Shown here one piece after another: positions 1 through 9,283 of a stretch of DNA of 64,000 nucleotides. The stretch comes from Veillonella intestinalis (GTDB lineage Bacteria; Bacillota; Negativicutes; Veillonellales; Veillonellaceae), in assembly GCF_943193155.1 (NCBI RefSeq), contig NZ_CALPDB010000004.1, positions 1-64,000 of the forward strand. Reading direction: 5' to 3'. Under the pieces are notes generated by a model that saw only the letters and a list, made by a program, of their open reading frames with translations, did not search any database and had not been told where the DNA came from. Position 1 is the first letter of the stretch, and every line of letters begins with the position of its first letter. A program made the translations under genes and the position numbers.

Positions 1-34
1 CGATAATATCTAATGCGTCTTTGATAGTAGGCAT
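1..34 (-). CDS. 5' end of an unidentified gene running off the left edge
   Basis: Only eleven codons are present, reading MPTIKDALDII from an ATG at 34. A strong ribosome binding site (AAGGAGGTAA on the minus strand, 41-50) and a promoter further upstream show that it is a genuine gene start. Too little protein is visible to name a family. It is divergent from the ABC importer operon that starts at 244. Confidence 0.6.
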   Translation of the reverse strand, partial: MPTIKDALDII

Positions 35-73
35 ATCCAATTACCTCCTTCGGTGGTACTGTTTCTTACTATT

Positions 74-102
74 ATTATACGCTATTTCTCGTCAAAAATC
101 AA
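74..102 (-). promoter_or_regulatory. Sigma-A-type promoter for the leftmost gene
   Basis: On the minus strand, TTGATT (102-97) and a perfect TATAAT (79-74) are separated by 17 bp. The -10 lies about 40 bp before the start codon of the partial gene. Confidence 0.6.
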
Positions 103-166
103 CCATTTGTTGTGACAGAGCCTTTTATATTAAACATAGAGGAATACCTACTAAGGATTCCATCTC

Positions 167-205
167 AAAATAGAATCAATAGGATAAAACTATTGATTCT
201 ATTTT
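167..205. terminator. 16-bp perfect hairpin in the divergent intergenic region
   Basis: The arm AAAATAGAATCAATAG (167-182) pairs without mismatch with 190-205 across a 7-nt loop. The right arm ends in TATTTT, so it could terminate transcription on either strand. It is 38 bp upstream of the first ABC permease gene, where no plus-strand gene exists to be terminated. It may be an attenuator of the importer operon or a relic of a deleted gene. Confidence 0.6.
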
Positions 206-243
206 CATTATTAAATATAGCCTACGAATAAAGAGGTACTTGT

Positions 244-1122
244 ATGAATAAACTCTCTAAAACTGGTTATTTACTATTTTTACCAGCCACACTCTGTTTT
301 CTAATCTTTTATTACTGGCCATTACTTGTCAATGTTGGTATGAGTTTCTTTTCTTGGAATATGGTGAGTTCTAAAATTAAATTTGTTGGATTAGATAATT
401 ATATAGATGTATTACAAAATGGAGAATTCTATTCTATTATCGTAAATACAATCCTATTTGTTGTCTTCTTACTACTATTTAATTTTATATTACCCTATAT
501 ATACTCCTATATTTTAGCTTATATATTAAAATATGGAAAAAATTTGTATAGAATATGCTTCTTTATTCCCTCTCTTTTTAGTTTATCAGTAGCCAGTATA
601 TTATTTCTGTGGATTTATAATCCGCTAGCAGGCCCTATTTTTACAATTCTACAAATGATCGGCCTAGACTCACCAAGATGGTTAAAAGAACCTGTATTAG
701 TCATTTTTTCTATTAGCCTTATTATTGCGTGGAAAGTATTTGGATATAATTTTATACTCATGCTAGCAGCTATGATGTCTGTATCCAAAGAAATGATAGA
801 AGCAGCTCGTCTAGAAGGGGCCTCTGATTGGATGATACTACGCAAAATTGTCATTCCACAAACATCGTCAGCTGCTATTTATGTTTTTGTTATTACTGTT
901 GTTTTTGGCTTACAGTATGTAATGATTCCTGTCAATATTCTTACACAAGGTGGACCTAACCAAGGAAGTGCTAATTTAGTTTATGTAATTTATCAATATG
1001 CTTTCGTTTTCTATCAAGTAGGAAAATCTGCCGCCTATGCTGTTATTACTATGATGCTCTTTATACTTTTTGCTTGGTGGCGTAATAAAGTATTAGACAA
1101 GAAGGTTTACTATGAAAATTAA
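244..1122 (+). CDS. Carbohydrate ABC transporter permease, MalF/UgpA family
   Basis: This 292-residue integral membrane protein forms half of the translocation channel of a sugar or sugar-phosphate importer. It has about six hydrophobic segments. Near residues 185-205 it carries the EAA loop that docks onto the ATPase (EAARLEGASDW, then PQ). The start ATG follows AAAGAGG. The next permease gene overlaps its end by 11 bp, followed by an ATPase gene, so the three form one transporter. The substrate cannot be read from sequence. No solute-binding protein gene lies next to it, which is unusual for this family. Confidence 0.88.
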   Translation: MNKLSKTGYLLFLPATLCFLIFYYWPLLVNVGMSFFSWNMVSSKIKFVGLDNYIDVLQNGEFYSIIVNTILFVVFLLLFNFILPYIYSYILAYILKYGKNLYRICFFIPSLFSLSVASILFLWIYNPLAGPIFTILQMIGLDSPRWLKEPVLVIFSISLIIAWKVFGYNFILMLAAMMSVSKEMIEAARLEGASDWMILRKIVIPQTSSAAIYVFVITVVFGLQYVMIPVNILTQGGPNQGSANLVYVIYQYAFVFYQVGKSAAYAVITMMLFILFAWWRNKVLDKKVYYEN

Positions 1123-1939
1123 TATAAAAAAAGAATTACTAGGCCATATATTTCTACTCATATCATTAATTCTTTGCTTATGGCCTATTATTTTCTTACT
1201 TTCAGCTTCGTTAAAAGACTTAAATCAAATTTTCCAATACCCCCTTAATCCGTTACCAACAAACCCAACGCTAGATAACTATACAACTATATTAAATCGT
1301 TTCCCCATCTTTCAATTTACTGGCAATACATTTTTTATTGCTATTACAGTAACCATATTCAAAATCATTACAAGCTTACTAGCTGGTTTTGGTTTTGTAT
1401 ATTATCGCTTTAAAGGTAGAGAATTGTTATTTAACTCCATGGTTTTAACCTTTTTTATTCCCATGTCTGTATTAATTATGCCTAACTATCTTCTCATTTC
1501 TTCCATTGGTTTATTAGACACTGCCTTTGGCGTAATATTAGTAGAAATGGTCGATGGGATGGGAATATTTCTTATGCGTCAAACTATGCGCAGTATTCCT
1601 AAAAGCATATTTGAATCAGCTATTCTTGAAGGTGCCTCACCACTTTATATACTCTGGCATATCATAATACCACTTGTACGCCCCTCTATTATTTCTATTA
1701 GCATAATGTTTTTTATTAATGCTTGGAATGAATATTTTTGGCCACTACTTATTTTAAAAAGTAAATCTGAATATACATTAGCCTTAGCATTACCAATGTT
1801 TATCAGTGCAGAAGGCGGTAGTGAGTGGGGACTTGCTATGGCCTTAGCTGTTTTAACTAGCATTTTACCCTTTATTTTATTCATAATTTGCCAGAAATAC
1901 ATACTTAATACATTTATACAAGCAGGAGTAAAAGGATAA
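1112..1939 (+). CDS. Carbohydrate ABC transporter permease, MalG/UgpE family
   Basis: This is the second channel subunit (275 residues), with several transmembrane helices and the EAA motif (ESAILEGASPLYILWHIIIP) at about residues 169-188. It overlaps the preceding permease by 11 bp and the following ATPase by 1 bp, so all three should be translated from one mRNA. It should pair with the MalF-like subunit in the inner membrane. Confidence 0.88.
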   Translation: MKINIKKELLGHIFLLISLILCLWPIIFLLSASLKDLNQIFQYPLNPLPTNPTLDNYTTILNRFPIFQFTGNTFFIAITVTIFKIITSLLAGFGFVYYRFKGRELLFNSMVLTFFIPMSVLIMPNYLLISSIGLLDTAFGVILVEMVDGMGIFLMRQTMRSIPKSIFESAILEGASPLYILWHIIIPLVRPSIISISIMFFINAWNEYFWPLLILKSKSEYTLALALPMFISAEGGSEWGLAMALAVLTSILPFILFIICQKYILNTFIQAGVKG

Positions 1940-3012
1940 TGCACAATATTGTATTTAATGCAGTTACAAAATCATATCATGGAAAAGAAATAATTAAACA
2001 ATTAAACTTTGAAATCAAAGAAGGCGAGCGCGTAGTCTTATTAGGACCTTCCGGTTCAGGCAAAAGCACAACATTACGTATGATCGCTGGTCTAGAAGAC
2101 ATCACATCAGGTCAACTTTTTATGGGCGATACCTGTGTCAATGATGTACCGCCTGGAAAACGGAATATTGCGATGGTATTTCAAAACTATGCCTTGTTTC
2201 CCCACTTTAACGTTTGGGATAATATTGTCTTTGGCCTAAAATTACAAAACTTACCGGCCTCTGAAATTGAAGTTCGTACCAAAGCTGCTATTAATATGTT
2301 AAATCTCAACGGCTATGAACATCGACTTATTCAATCTTTATCTGGCGGACAAAAACAACGAGTTGCTTTATGTCGAGCTATTGTAAAGCAATCGCCTTAT
2401 TTCTTACTCGATGAGCCACTTGCTAATTTAGATGCACAATTACGCCAACATGCTCGCCAAGAATTAATAAAAATTCATGAAAACTGTAACTCTACTATGA
2501 TTTATGTCACTCATGATCAAGTAGAAGCTATGACCATTGGTCAACGAATTGCTATTCTTCACGAAGGGGTTTTACAACAATTTGGTAATCCTCAAGAAGT
2601 ATATAATCAACCAGCTAACACCTTTGTAGCCTCTTTTATTGGTACTCCAGCTATGAATTTATGGACACTACCTATCAATAATGGCCAAATTCAGCTAGGT
2701 TCATCAACACTGAATATTCCTGAATCTATAAAAAAACTAATAACTACTGATAATGTAATTTTAGGTATTCGTCCTGAAAAAATAAAAGTTACAACAACTG
2801 ACAAAGCTTTACTTTATGGAGAATGCCAGTATATAGAAAATATTGGACATATCCAAAACTGTCTTTTTAAATTTTCTAATTCTTTAACAGGCTTTATCCA
2901 AATACCAAGTAAAGATACTCAAATACAATTAGGCGAACGACTCGGTATAAGTTTTAATATTAATGATGCTTGTTTTTTTGATCCAGAAAGCCAACAAAAT
3001 CTTCAATCGTAA
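1939..3012 (+). CDS. ABC transporter ATPase, MalK/UgpC family
   Basis: This 357-residue cytoplasmic ATPase energises the importer. Visible motifs are Walker A GPSGSGKST (about 36-44), Q-loop VFQNYALFP, signature LSGGQKQR, Walker B FLLDEP and the H-loop histidine in VTHDQ. A C-terminal regulatory domain of about 120 residues follows the ATPase, as is usual for MalK-type proteins. The start codon overlaps the stop of the MalG-like gene. Confidence 0.9.
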   Translation: MHNIVFNAVTKSYHGKEIIKQLNFEIKEGERVVLLGPSGSGKSTTLRMIAGLEDITSGQLFMGDTCVNDVPPGKRNIAMVFQNYALFPHFNVWDNIVFGLKLQNLPASEIEVRTKAAINMLNLNGYEHRLIQSLSGGQKQRVALCRAIVKQSPYFLLDEPLANLDAQLRQHARQELIKIHENCNSTMIYVTHDQVEAMTIGQRIAILHEGVLQQFGNPQEVYNQPANTFVASFIGTPAMNLWTLPINNGQIQLGSSTLNIPESIKKLITTDNVILGIRPEKIKVTTTDKALLYGECQYIENIGHIQNCLFKFSNSLTGFIQIPSKDTQIQLGERLGISFNINDACFFDPESQQNLQS

Positions 3013-3059
3013 CTAACCTATTAATCAATATATTTTTTACTTACTGTGAAGGAGCCCCT

Positions 3060-3827
3060 ATGAGCACACTTGAAATTAGTGATCTTCTATTTCCAGCCTT
3101 TAATAAAGGTCAATTAAAAACATTGCCTCTATCTTATGGCCTTGAATTTTTTAATGAATTTGGTACTCAAGATTATTGGAGTCAATTACTTCCTCAATTT
3201 AGCATAAACAAAAGAGATATTTCCTTACATGGTCCTTGTGTAACAGTCAATTTAGCAGATCCTGAGGATACGCAATATTTAAAGCAATTAAAAGATACGC
3301 TTCTCTTCGGAAAAGAAATAAATGCTAAATTTGTTGTTATTCATACAAATGAGCGTTGGCAAGGAGATAGATTAGACTGTCAAAAACTAGTTATTCAACG
3401 TTTACAAGAAATTGCTACTTTTAACCACTCAATCAATGGACCTATTATGGCTGTGGAAAATGTAGGTTTACATGAAAATAATTTATTTAATGAAGAAGAA
3501 TACTTAAATTTATTTAATACCATTCCTCATATCCAATCAATCATTGATGTAGGCCATGCCCATGTAAATAATTGGGATTTATCAAACGTAATAAAAACCT
3601 TAAATTCTCAAATTATAGCCTTTCATTTACACGATAATGACGGAAATTACGATCAACATTATCCAATTAATGCAGGTACTATTAATTGGCCAGACTTATT
3701 TAAAACAATAAATACATATTCACCTAAGGCAATTAAAGTGTTAGAATATGCTAATGGAAGCTTTACAGATAGCACTAAACTACTAGAGCATATAGAAAGT
3801 ATCCAAGAATTATTAACATTAAAATAA
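3060..3827 (+). CDS. Sugar phosphate isomerase/epimerase-like TIM barrel protein
   Basis: This 255-residue protein resembles the AP-endonuclease-2/xylose-isomerase-like TIM-barrel superfamily. Candidate metal ligands are visible in order: HGP near residue 57, H in VIHTNE near 95, E in AVENVG near 131, DVGHAH near 163-168 and HLHDN near 190-194. It is 47 bp behind the ATPase gene with a good site (AAGGAG) and is probably cotranscribed. Its job is likely intracellular processing of the imported compound. The specific reaction is not known. Confidence 0.75.
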   Translation: MSTLEISDLLFPAFNKGQLKTLPLSYGLEFFNEFGTQDYWSQLLPQFSINKRDISLHGPCVTVNLADPEDTQYLKQLKDTLLFGKEINAKFVVIHTNERWQGDRLDCQKLVIQRLQEIATFNHSINGPIMAVENVGLHENNLFNEEEYLNLFNTIPHIQSIIDVGHAHVNNWDLSNVIKTLNSQIIAFHLHDNDGNYDQHYPINAGTINWPDLFKTINTYSPKAIKVLEYANGSFTDSTKLLEHIESIQELLTLK

Positions 3828-3828
3828 T

Positions 3829-3896
3829 AAAAAGCATCTAATTCCTATTAATGATTTTTAAATAAATCATAATAAACGGAGTTAGATGCTTTTTTA
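3829..3896 (+). terminator. Terminator of the ABC importer operon
   Basis: AAAAGCATCTAA (about 3830-3842) pairs with TTAGATGC plus a T-run (3882-3896). The intervening bases can form a smaller inner hairpin. It lies directly after the stop of the TIM-barrel gene. Confidence 0.8.
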
Positions 3897-4117
3897 TTAG
3901 TTTAACACATTTCACTAGTAATTTTCACATTATATCTGTATTATTATATCACCTCCTTTATTCTTTTAACATCCATTTGCTATAATGAACGTAGTTCTTA
4001 TTATATATTTCAACATATTATATAATCTATAAACCACTATACGATAATTATTATAGTAATAAACTGGTTTCGATTATAAAGTATATGTATTTACTCATAC
4101 TTCAAGGAGGTGCCTAT

Positions 4118-5320
4118 ATGTCACAAACTATGACTGCTGCTGAATTTTTACAGCACTACGCTCTCGATCGCCGTAATACTAATAGTGTAAAATGGGATGC
4201 GTTAGAACAGCGTTTTAATACAACCGATGTTATTCCTCTCTGGGTAGCTGATATGGACTTTAAAGTACCAGAAACTGTTATGACTGCCTTAGAAGATAGA
4301 ATTAAACAAGGTGCTTTTGGCTACTCGTTAATTAGCCCTACCTATCATCAGACCTTTATAGATTGGCTAACTCGTCACCATGGTTACAGTCCTAAAAAAG
4401 GCTGGCTCCGCTTCACGAATGGCACAATTACAACTCTTTTTTGGATTCTTCACGCCTTCACTAAACCACAAGACTCTGTTATGATGCTAAGTCCAGTTTA
4501 TTTTCCTTTCTTTAGCACACCTCAAGATACGGATCGAACCCCTATTTGTAGTGAATTACAACGGGATAATACAGGTCGTTATTATATTGATTTTAACGAT
4601 GTAGAGAAAAAAATTAAAGAGCATCAGGTAAAAGTCTTTATTCTATGTAATCCCCATAATCCTGTTAGTCGTCTTTGGTCCGAAGAAGAATTAACTCGTT
4701 TATTCACCCTTTGTGAGCAATATAAGGTACTTATAATCAGTGATGAAATACATCAAGATTTTAATTTTGGTACTTTTATTCCTGCCCTAAAAGTAGCTGA
4801 TGGTCGTTTTAAAGACTCTATTATTACCATTACTAGTGCTTCTAAAACCTTTAATTTAGCTTCACTACCAGTAGCTCATGTTATTATCCCTAACAAAGAA
4901 CATCGCCAACGGTTTGATAATTTTGTGAAAACTATTGATCACACACAATTATCCGTACTTAATTTAATTGCAACGGAAGCAGCTTATCAGACTGGTGATG
5001 TATGGCTTACTGGCCTATTGGCTACCATTCAAAGTAATTATGAATTGCTCAAAAAAGAACTCCTAGCAAAAGCCCCTAATATAGGCTTTACACCGCTAGA
5101 AGCAACATATTTAGCTTGGCTTGATTTCAATGCTTATATTAAACCTGAAGAACTGGATGATTTTCTTATTAAAGAATGTCGTGTAGGCGTTAACACAAGT
5201 GCTAATTTTGCCCCTGCTACACCAGGTTTTGGCCGTTTTAACTTAGCCGCTCATCCTGACACAATAAAAGAGGCCGCTAACCGAATTATTCAAGGCTTAG
5301 CACAACGAAAGCTTATATAA
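4118..5320 (+). CDS. PLP-dependent C-S lyase, MalY/PatB family
   Basis: This is a fold-type I aminotransferase-like enzyme of 400 residues, of the family that cleaves cystathionine and similar C-S bonds. Family motifs are WVADMDF near residue 45, CNPHNP near 175, SDEIHQDF near 210 and the PLP lysine K243 in SASKTFN. The start at 4118 is chosen because AAGGAGG (4104-4110) sits 7 bp before it; an in-frame ATG at 4085 lacks such a site. It stands alone between two terminators. The exact substrate is uncertain, and cystathionine beta-lyase would fit the methionine genes elsewhere in the window. Confidence 0.85.
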   Translation: MSQTMTAAEFLQHYALDRRNTNSVKWDALEQRFNTTDVIPLWVADMDFKVPETVMTALEDRIKQGAFGYSLISPTYHQTFIDWLTRHHGYSPKKGWLRFTNGTITTLFWILHAFTKPQDSVMMLSPVYFPFFSTPQDTDRTPICSELQRDNTGRYYIDFNDVEKKIKEHQVKVFILCNPHNPVSRLWSEEELTRLFTLCEQYKVLIISDEIHQDFNFGTFIPALKVADGRFKDSIITITSASKTFNLASLPVAHVIIPNKEHRQRFDNFVKTIDHTQLSVLNLIATEAAYQTGDVWLTGLLATIQSNYELLKKELLAKAPNIGFTPLEATYLAWLDFNAYIKPEELDDFLIKECRVGVNTSANFAPATPGFGRFNLAAHPDTIKEAANRIIQGLAQRKLI

Positions 5321-5418
5321 TCACTATATCTAGTCAATGAATATTAGCCTTATAAGGCAAGTTTTATAGCCCTATAAAGTTTAAAAACTTATAAACCTTA
5401 TAAAATTTACCCAATCAT

Positions 5419-5480
5419 AAAAGGACTGTAACCTAAATGACGGATAAAATCCTCATTTCATTACAGTCCTCTTTTTATTT
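5419..5480 (+). terminator. Terminator after the MalY-like gene
   Basis: AGGACTGTAA (5422-5431) pairs with TTACAGTCCT (5461-5470), followed by CTTTTTATTT. An inner AAATGA/TCATTT stem makes it a long two-part hairpin. It may also serve the minus-strand gltA, which ends at 5602. Confidence 0.75.
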
Positions 5481-5601
5481 ATATACTTGTCTTTCTATCA
5501 TTTTGCTATACGTATTTAATACGAAATTTTTTTATTCTATTCTTTATTTTCTTATTATTCGTATTTCTTACTTTTTATGTGTACCAATATAGCAACGATA
5601 C

Positions 5602-6969
5602 TTACATATCCCCTAAGAAACGTTTAGCTTCACAGTAGTTAACCATACCTTCTACGACTTTTTTAGCAGCCCGCATTGCCAATACTACAGTAGCTGGCTT
5701 ATGTACTACATCCCCACCAGCAAATACACCTTTACGGCTTGTCATACCATATGGCATTTCACGAGTCACTACATAACCATCTTTATTAACTTCAATACCA
5801 TTGCCAGGGCCTACTAAACGAGCATTTGGCTTATGACCAATAGCAATAATAATCTTATCAGCTGGAATTGTTTCATAATGACCAGTCGGAGTAACTGAAC
5901 CATCTTCTTGTGGTTCTTGGATTTCACAACGAAGCCCTTCTACAACGACTTCTCCTTCAACACTAGCTGGGGAGGCATAAAATTTAAAAGCTACTCCTTC
6001 TTCTTTGGCTTCTTTATATTCTAATGGATTAGCACTCATATTTTCTTCGCCACGACGGTATGCTACAGTCACAGAAGCACCTAAACGAACGCAAGTACGA
6101 GCCGCATCCATAGCCACATTACCGGCACCAATTACGACTACTCGATCACCACTATTTACTGGAATCGCATCATCACCAACACGACCATTTTGATGTAATT
6201 GTACGGCTGTTAACAAAGCCATTGCTTGTAAAACGCCTGGCTTTTCATCACCGCGCATAGGCAATTCCATCGGTACGTGAGTCCCTGTAGCAATAAAAAT
6301 CGCATCATAACCATCTTCAAATAAAGAGTCAATGGTTTTCTCAGGACCAATAATAGTATTACATTCAAAAGTAACACCTAATGCTTTTAAACGATTAATT
6401 TCACGGTGTACTACTTCTTTACTTAAACGGAAGGCCGGAATCCCATAAAGTAAAATTCCTCCTGGTTCGTCTTGCTTTTCAAAAATAGTCACTTCATAGC
6501 CTAATTTAGCCATATCACTAGCTACAGTTAAGCCTGCCGGACCAGAACCAATAATACCAATTTTACCTTGATCCTTAATGATTGGTTTCATACGACGAAG
6601 GCCATGCAAACTTTCAAAATCAGCAGCAAAACGTTCTAATTTACCAATGTTAATCGGCTTATTGGCACGATTTAAAATACAATGCCCTTCACACTGTTTT
6701 TCACGAGGACAAACACGACCACAAACAGCTGGTAAATTACTGCGTTCCCCAATAATATCATTCGCTTCCCCAAAGTTACCGCGAGCAATAGCCTGAATAA
6801 ACCGAGGAATTTCATTTTCAATAGGACAACCTGTACGGCACAAAGGCTTCGCACAATTTAAGCAGCGTTTTGCCTCAGCCAAGGCTTCCTCTAACGTATA
6901 ATCTCTATCTTCTGTATAACCAGCTTTAGCAATTTGTTTTGCTTGTTCGCTTGCATCTAATCCAACCAT
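5602..6969 (-). CDS. gltA: NADPH-dependent glutamate synthase, homotetrameric type (GltA)
   Basis: This flavoprotein of 455 residues belongs to the GltD/NfnB-like pyridine nucleotide oxidoreductase family. It has an N-terminal cysteine-rich region for two 4Fe-4S clusters (CLNCAKPLCRTGCP and CGRVCP...CEGHC), an FAD fold GSGPAGL and an NADPH fold GAGNVAMD. No large GltB subunit is adjacent, consistent with the single-subunit homotetrameric class. The start at 6969 has AGAGGAGG just upstream; an extended start at 7014 has none. An 18-bp inverted repeat (6998-7015) lies in the leader. An NfnB-like role is the main alternative. Confidence 0.82.
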   Translation of the reverse strand: MVGLDASEQAKQIAKAGYTEDRDYTLEEALAEAKRCLNCAKPLCRTGCPIENEIPRFIQAIARGNFGEANDIIGERSNLPAVCGRVCPREKQCEGHCILNRANKPINIGKLERFAADFESLHGLRRMKPIIKDQGKIGIIGSGPAGLTVASDMAKLGYEVTIFEKQDEPGGILLYGIPAFRLSKEVVHREINRLKALGVTFECNTIIGPEKTIDSLFEDGYDAIFIATGTHVPMELPMRGDEKPGVLQAMALLTAVQLHQNGRVGDDAIPVNSGDRVVVIGAGNVAMDAARTCVRLGASVTVAYRRGEENMSANPLEYKEAKEEGVAFKFYASPASVEGEVVVEGLRCEIQEPQEDGSVTPTGHYETIPADKIIIAIGHKPNARLVGPGNGIEVNKDGYVVTREMPYGMTSRKGVFAGGDVVHKPATVVLAMRAAKKVVEGMVNYCEAKRFLGDM

Positions 6970-7059
6970 GGATAAACCTCCTCTATCTCTTTTCATTGTT
7001 GATGATTTCATCAACTTTGCTATATATTACCTATTCCCTATAATAATAAAATTAATTCT

Positions 7060-7088
7060 AATATACCATAACCCCTAAAGCTAGTAAA
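7060..7088 (-). promoter_or_regulatory. Predicted gltA promoter
   Basis: On the minus strand, TTTACT (7088-7083) and TATATT (7065-7060) are 17 bp apart, about 90 bp upstream of the gltA start. Confidence 0.5.
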
Positions 7089-7122
7089 TAGGTATCCCCT
7101 CTCTTAGGACATTCCCTATAAT

Positions 7123-7165
7123 AAAAAACCGCCATTTGATGAAGTTTCGTCAAATGGCGGCTTTA
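7123..7165 (-). terminator. Terminator of the HAAAP transporter gene
   Basis: Arms GCCGCCATTTGA and TCAAATGGCGG form an 11-12 bp GC-containing stem. The minus-strand product ends in a run of T residues. It lies about 85 bp after the transporter stop codon and insulates gltA. Confidence 0.85.
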
Positions 7166-7249
7166 AAATTCGCTATATTCTTGTTATTTTGTAAGGATAG
7201 TATTCTAATTAGTATATTACATTAGCTACGCTAAACATAAACTTTATTA

Positions 7250-8593
7250 TTAATGAATAAGACCGTAGAACATAGCTCCTACTGTGATTAAGCCAACAAT
7301 AATAACAAAATAGTTGGAAACACTTTGGTATTTTTTCATTTTATCAACTTTACGTACAGCTACCATTGGCATAAGTAATAAAATGAACGCTACCGCTGGA
7401 CCACTTAAAGTTTCAATAATGCCTAAAATACTTGGGTTTAAATAAGCAATTAAAGAACAAGTAATCATCATGAATAATAAGATAATACGGTCAATTGTTT
7501 TTTCATTGAAGGATTTCTTATTTACTTTACCTAAGTCGATGATAATATCACGTAACCCTTCATAAGCACCTACATAGTGACCTAAGAAGGATTTAGTAAT
7601 TGCTACGAAAGCAATGATTGGTGCAAACCAAGCAATAAATGGTGTATTGAAATGATTTGCTAAGTAAGAAAGAATGGAAATATTCTGATCTTTAGCAGCT
7701 TGTAAATCAGCTGGAGATAAACTAAATACACAGCTGTATACGAAGAACATTACAACAGCAAACATCAATAATACAGCATATCGTTGAATATCACGAGTCT
7801 TTTTATCAACTTGATCATCACCATATACATGACGTTCTTTCATAACAAATGTAGAAATAATAGGGGAATGATTGAAAGAGAATACCAACACTGGGAAGGT
7901 CATCCACAAAGTCATTAACATGCCCATATTACCACCTGTTGGTTCATAAGAAAGAATAGCTGTATTCCATTGTGGGATTAAATAAATACCAATAAGCAAT
8001 AAAGTGGCAATAAATGGATATACCAAATAACTCATAATACGAACAATAATATCTTGCCCCATGCGTACAATAGCTAATAAGCCTAAAATAACAGCAATGG
8101 TAATAACAGCACGATCAATACCTTCAATCCCAATCTGATGCGTTAATAAACTGTCGGTCGTATTAGTAATGGCTACGGAATATAATAACAAAATAGTATA
8201 AATACTAATAAAGTACACGACATTGAAAAAACGAGCTGCTACTGGGCCCCAGAATTCTTCTACTGCACCAATAATACCTTTATCTGGAGAAGAAGCGGCC
8301 ATAACCATACGAGCTAACGCACGATGTGCATAGAAGGTAACAGGGAATGCAAATAAAGTAATTAAAATAAGAGGTAAAATACCACCAATCCCTGCATTAA
8401 TTGGCAAGAATAGAACGCCTGCGCCAATAGCAGTACCAAACAAACCTAACATCCAAACTGTGTCTTGTTTGTTCCATTTACTTGCATCCAATGTTTGGGT
8501 GCTCACACCTGCTTGAGTGAGTGTTTCTTCTTGAACCGGAATATCACCTTGTACCGGTATGTCCTTGTGGACCATTGTTTGTTCATTCAACAT
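7250..8593 (-). CDS. HAAAP-family amino acid transporter (SdaC-like, probably serine/threonine)
   Basis: This 447-residue inner-membrane permease has about eleven hydrophobic helices after a polar N-terminal tail of about 45 residues. The first helix begins WMLGLFGTAIGAGVLFLPI, a hallmark of the hydroxy/aromatic amino acid permease family. SdaC/TdcC-type proton symport of serine or threonine is the nearest match by recognition. The start at 8593 is preferred because AAGGAG lies 8 bp away; the ATG two codons upstream is too close to it. It is monocistronic, with its own promoter and terminator. Confidence 0.82.
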   Translation of the reverse strand: MLNEQTMVHKDIPVQGDIPVQEETLTQAGVSTQTLDASKWNKQDTVWMLGLFGTAIGAGVLFLPINAGIGGILPLILITLFAFPVTFYAHRALARMVMAASSPDKGIIGAVEEFWGPVAARFFNVVYFISIYTILLLYSVAITNTTDSLLTHQIGIEGIDRAVITIAVILGLLAIVRMGQDIIVRIMSYLVYPFIATLLLIGIYLIPQWNTAILSYEPTGGNMGMLMTLWMTFPVLVFSFNHSPIISTFVMKERHVYGDDQVDKKTRDIQRYAVLLMFAVVMFFVYSCVFSLSPADLQAAKDQNISILSYLANHFNTPFIAWFAPIIAFVAITKSFLGHYVGAYEGLRDIIIDLGKVNKKSFNEKTIDRIILLFMMITCSLIAYLNPSILGIIETLSGPAVAFILLLMPMVAVRKVDKMKKYQSVSNYFVIIVGLITVGAMFYGLIH

Positions 8594-8693
8594 AACCATT
8601 ACTCCTTAAAATGTAACCTCATAAAAAACACGCATACCCTTTCCTAAATATAAGCCCCCAAAAATCCGTTCAGGAAAGACATTTCATATACGT

Positions 8694-8722
8694 ATGATAG
8701 CATGGCATGATTAAAATGACAA
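8694..8722 (-). promoter_or_regulatory. Predicted promoter of the HAAAP transporter
   Basis: On the minus strand, TTGTCA (8722-8717) and TATCAT (8699-8694) have 17-bp spacing. A small inverted repeat AATCAT-C-ATGATT (8725-8737) sits directly upstream and could be an operator. Confidence 0.6.
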
Positions 8723-8739
8723 CTAATCATCATGATTGT

Positions 8740-9080
8740 ATTGCATAGAGTGTACATTCACTGTGTTCAATTATCTATAGATTATTATTTTATATCAAAT
8801 ATAAGAAAATAATAGAATAAAATTAAATATTTACATATATTTATTATGTATTATACTATATTATTTTTATAAAATGATAATTTAATTTATTTTTCTCTTA
8901 TTTTTAATAAAATAATAGACAGTATCCACTCACAAAAGATACTTTAAATTTAAACACTATGTTGAAAAAAATACTTTATTTTTTTGAAAAAAATAAACAA
9001 AAAGTTACTATTTTTTTACTAACAATTACCATCTATGCTTATTTAATATAGCATGCATAGTATTTGGGAATTATTTTCAA
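8740..9080. other. Very AT-rich non-coding stretch
   Basis: About 340 bp between the transporter promoter and the tRNA terminator, composed mainly of A/T runs and without a credible reading frame with a ribosome binding site. It has no other recognisable feature. Confidence 0.6.
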
Positions 9081-9084
9081 ATAA

Positions 9085-9136
9085 AAAAGACTATAACAAA
9101 ACGATCAGAAATAACCAAGGCTTTGTTATAGTCTTA
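9085..9136 (-). terminator. Terminator of tRNA-Arg
   Basis: The arms AAGACTATAACAAA (9087-9100) and its complement (9122-9135) form a 14-bp stem. On the minus strand it is followed by TTTTTTAT. It begins a few bases after the tRNA 3' end. Confidence 0.85.
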
Positions 9137-9144
9137 TACTCTTA

Positions 9145-9221
9145 TGGTGCGCCTAGGCGGAATCGAACCACCGACACGCAGTTTAGGAAACTGCTGCTCT
9201 ATCCTACTGAGCTATAGACGC
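9145..9221 (-). tRNA. tRNA-Arg, anticodon CCT
   Basis: On the minus strand the acceptor stem GCGTCTA pairs with TAGGCGC, followed by an A discriminator and an encoded CCA (9145-9147). The anticodon stem GCAGT/ACTGC encloses loop TTCCTAA, giving anticodon CCT, which reads AGG. The T-arm has GGTTCGATTCC. It is followed at once by a terminator. Confidence 0.93.
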
Positions 9222-9236
9222 ATGTATAACATGACC

Positions 9237-9283
9237 TGCACTTTAGGAAGTTACAGTTCCTTCCCTATACTAAGTACGCATGT
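9237..9283 (-). pseudogene. Possible decayed partial copy of the tRNA-Arg 5' half
   Basis: The stretch aligns with the anticodon arm, D arm and 5' end of the adjacent tRNA. It shares the TTTAGGAA core of the anticodon arm and the ACGCATGTAT end, with many substitutions and deletions in between. The acceptor 3' half and T-arm are absent, so it cannot fold into a tRNA. It is probably a tandem-duplication remnant; chance similarity is not excluded. Confidence 0.4.

Noticed and set aside
3948-3959. ATCACCTCCTTT, identical to the 3' end of 16S rRNA
   Set aside because: The flanks do not resemble rRNA and no other rRNA sequence is near. A minus-strand Shine-Dalgarno relic or chance is more likely, and the following frame stops at once.
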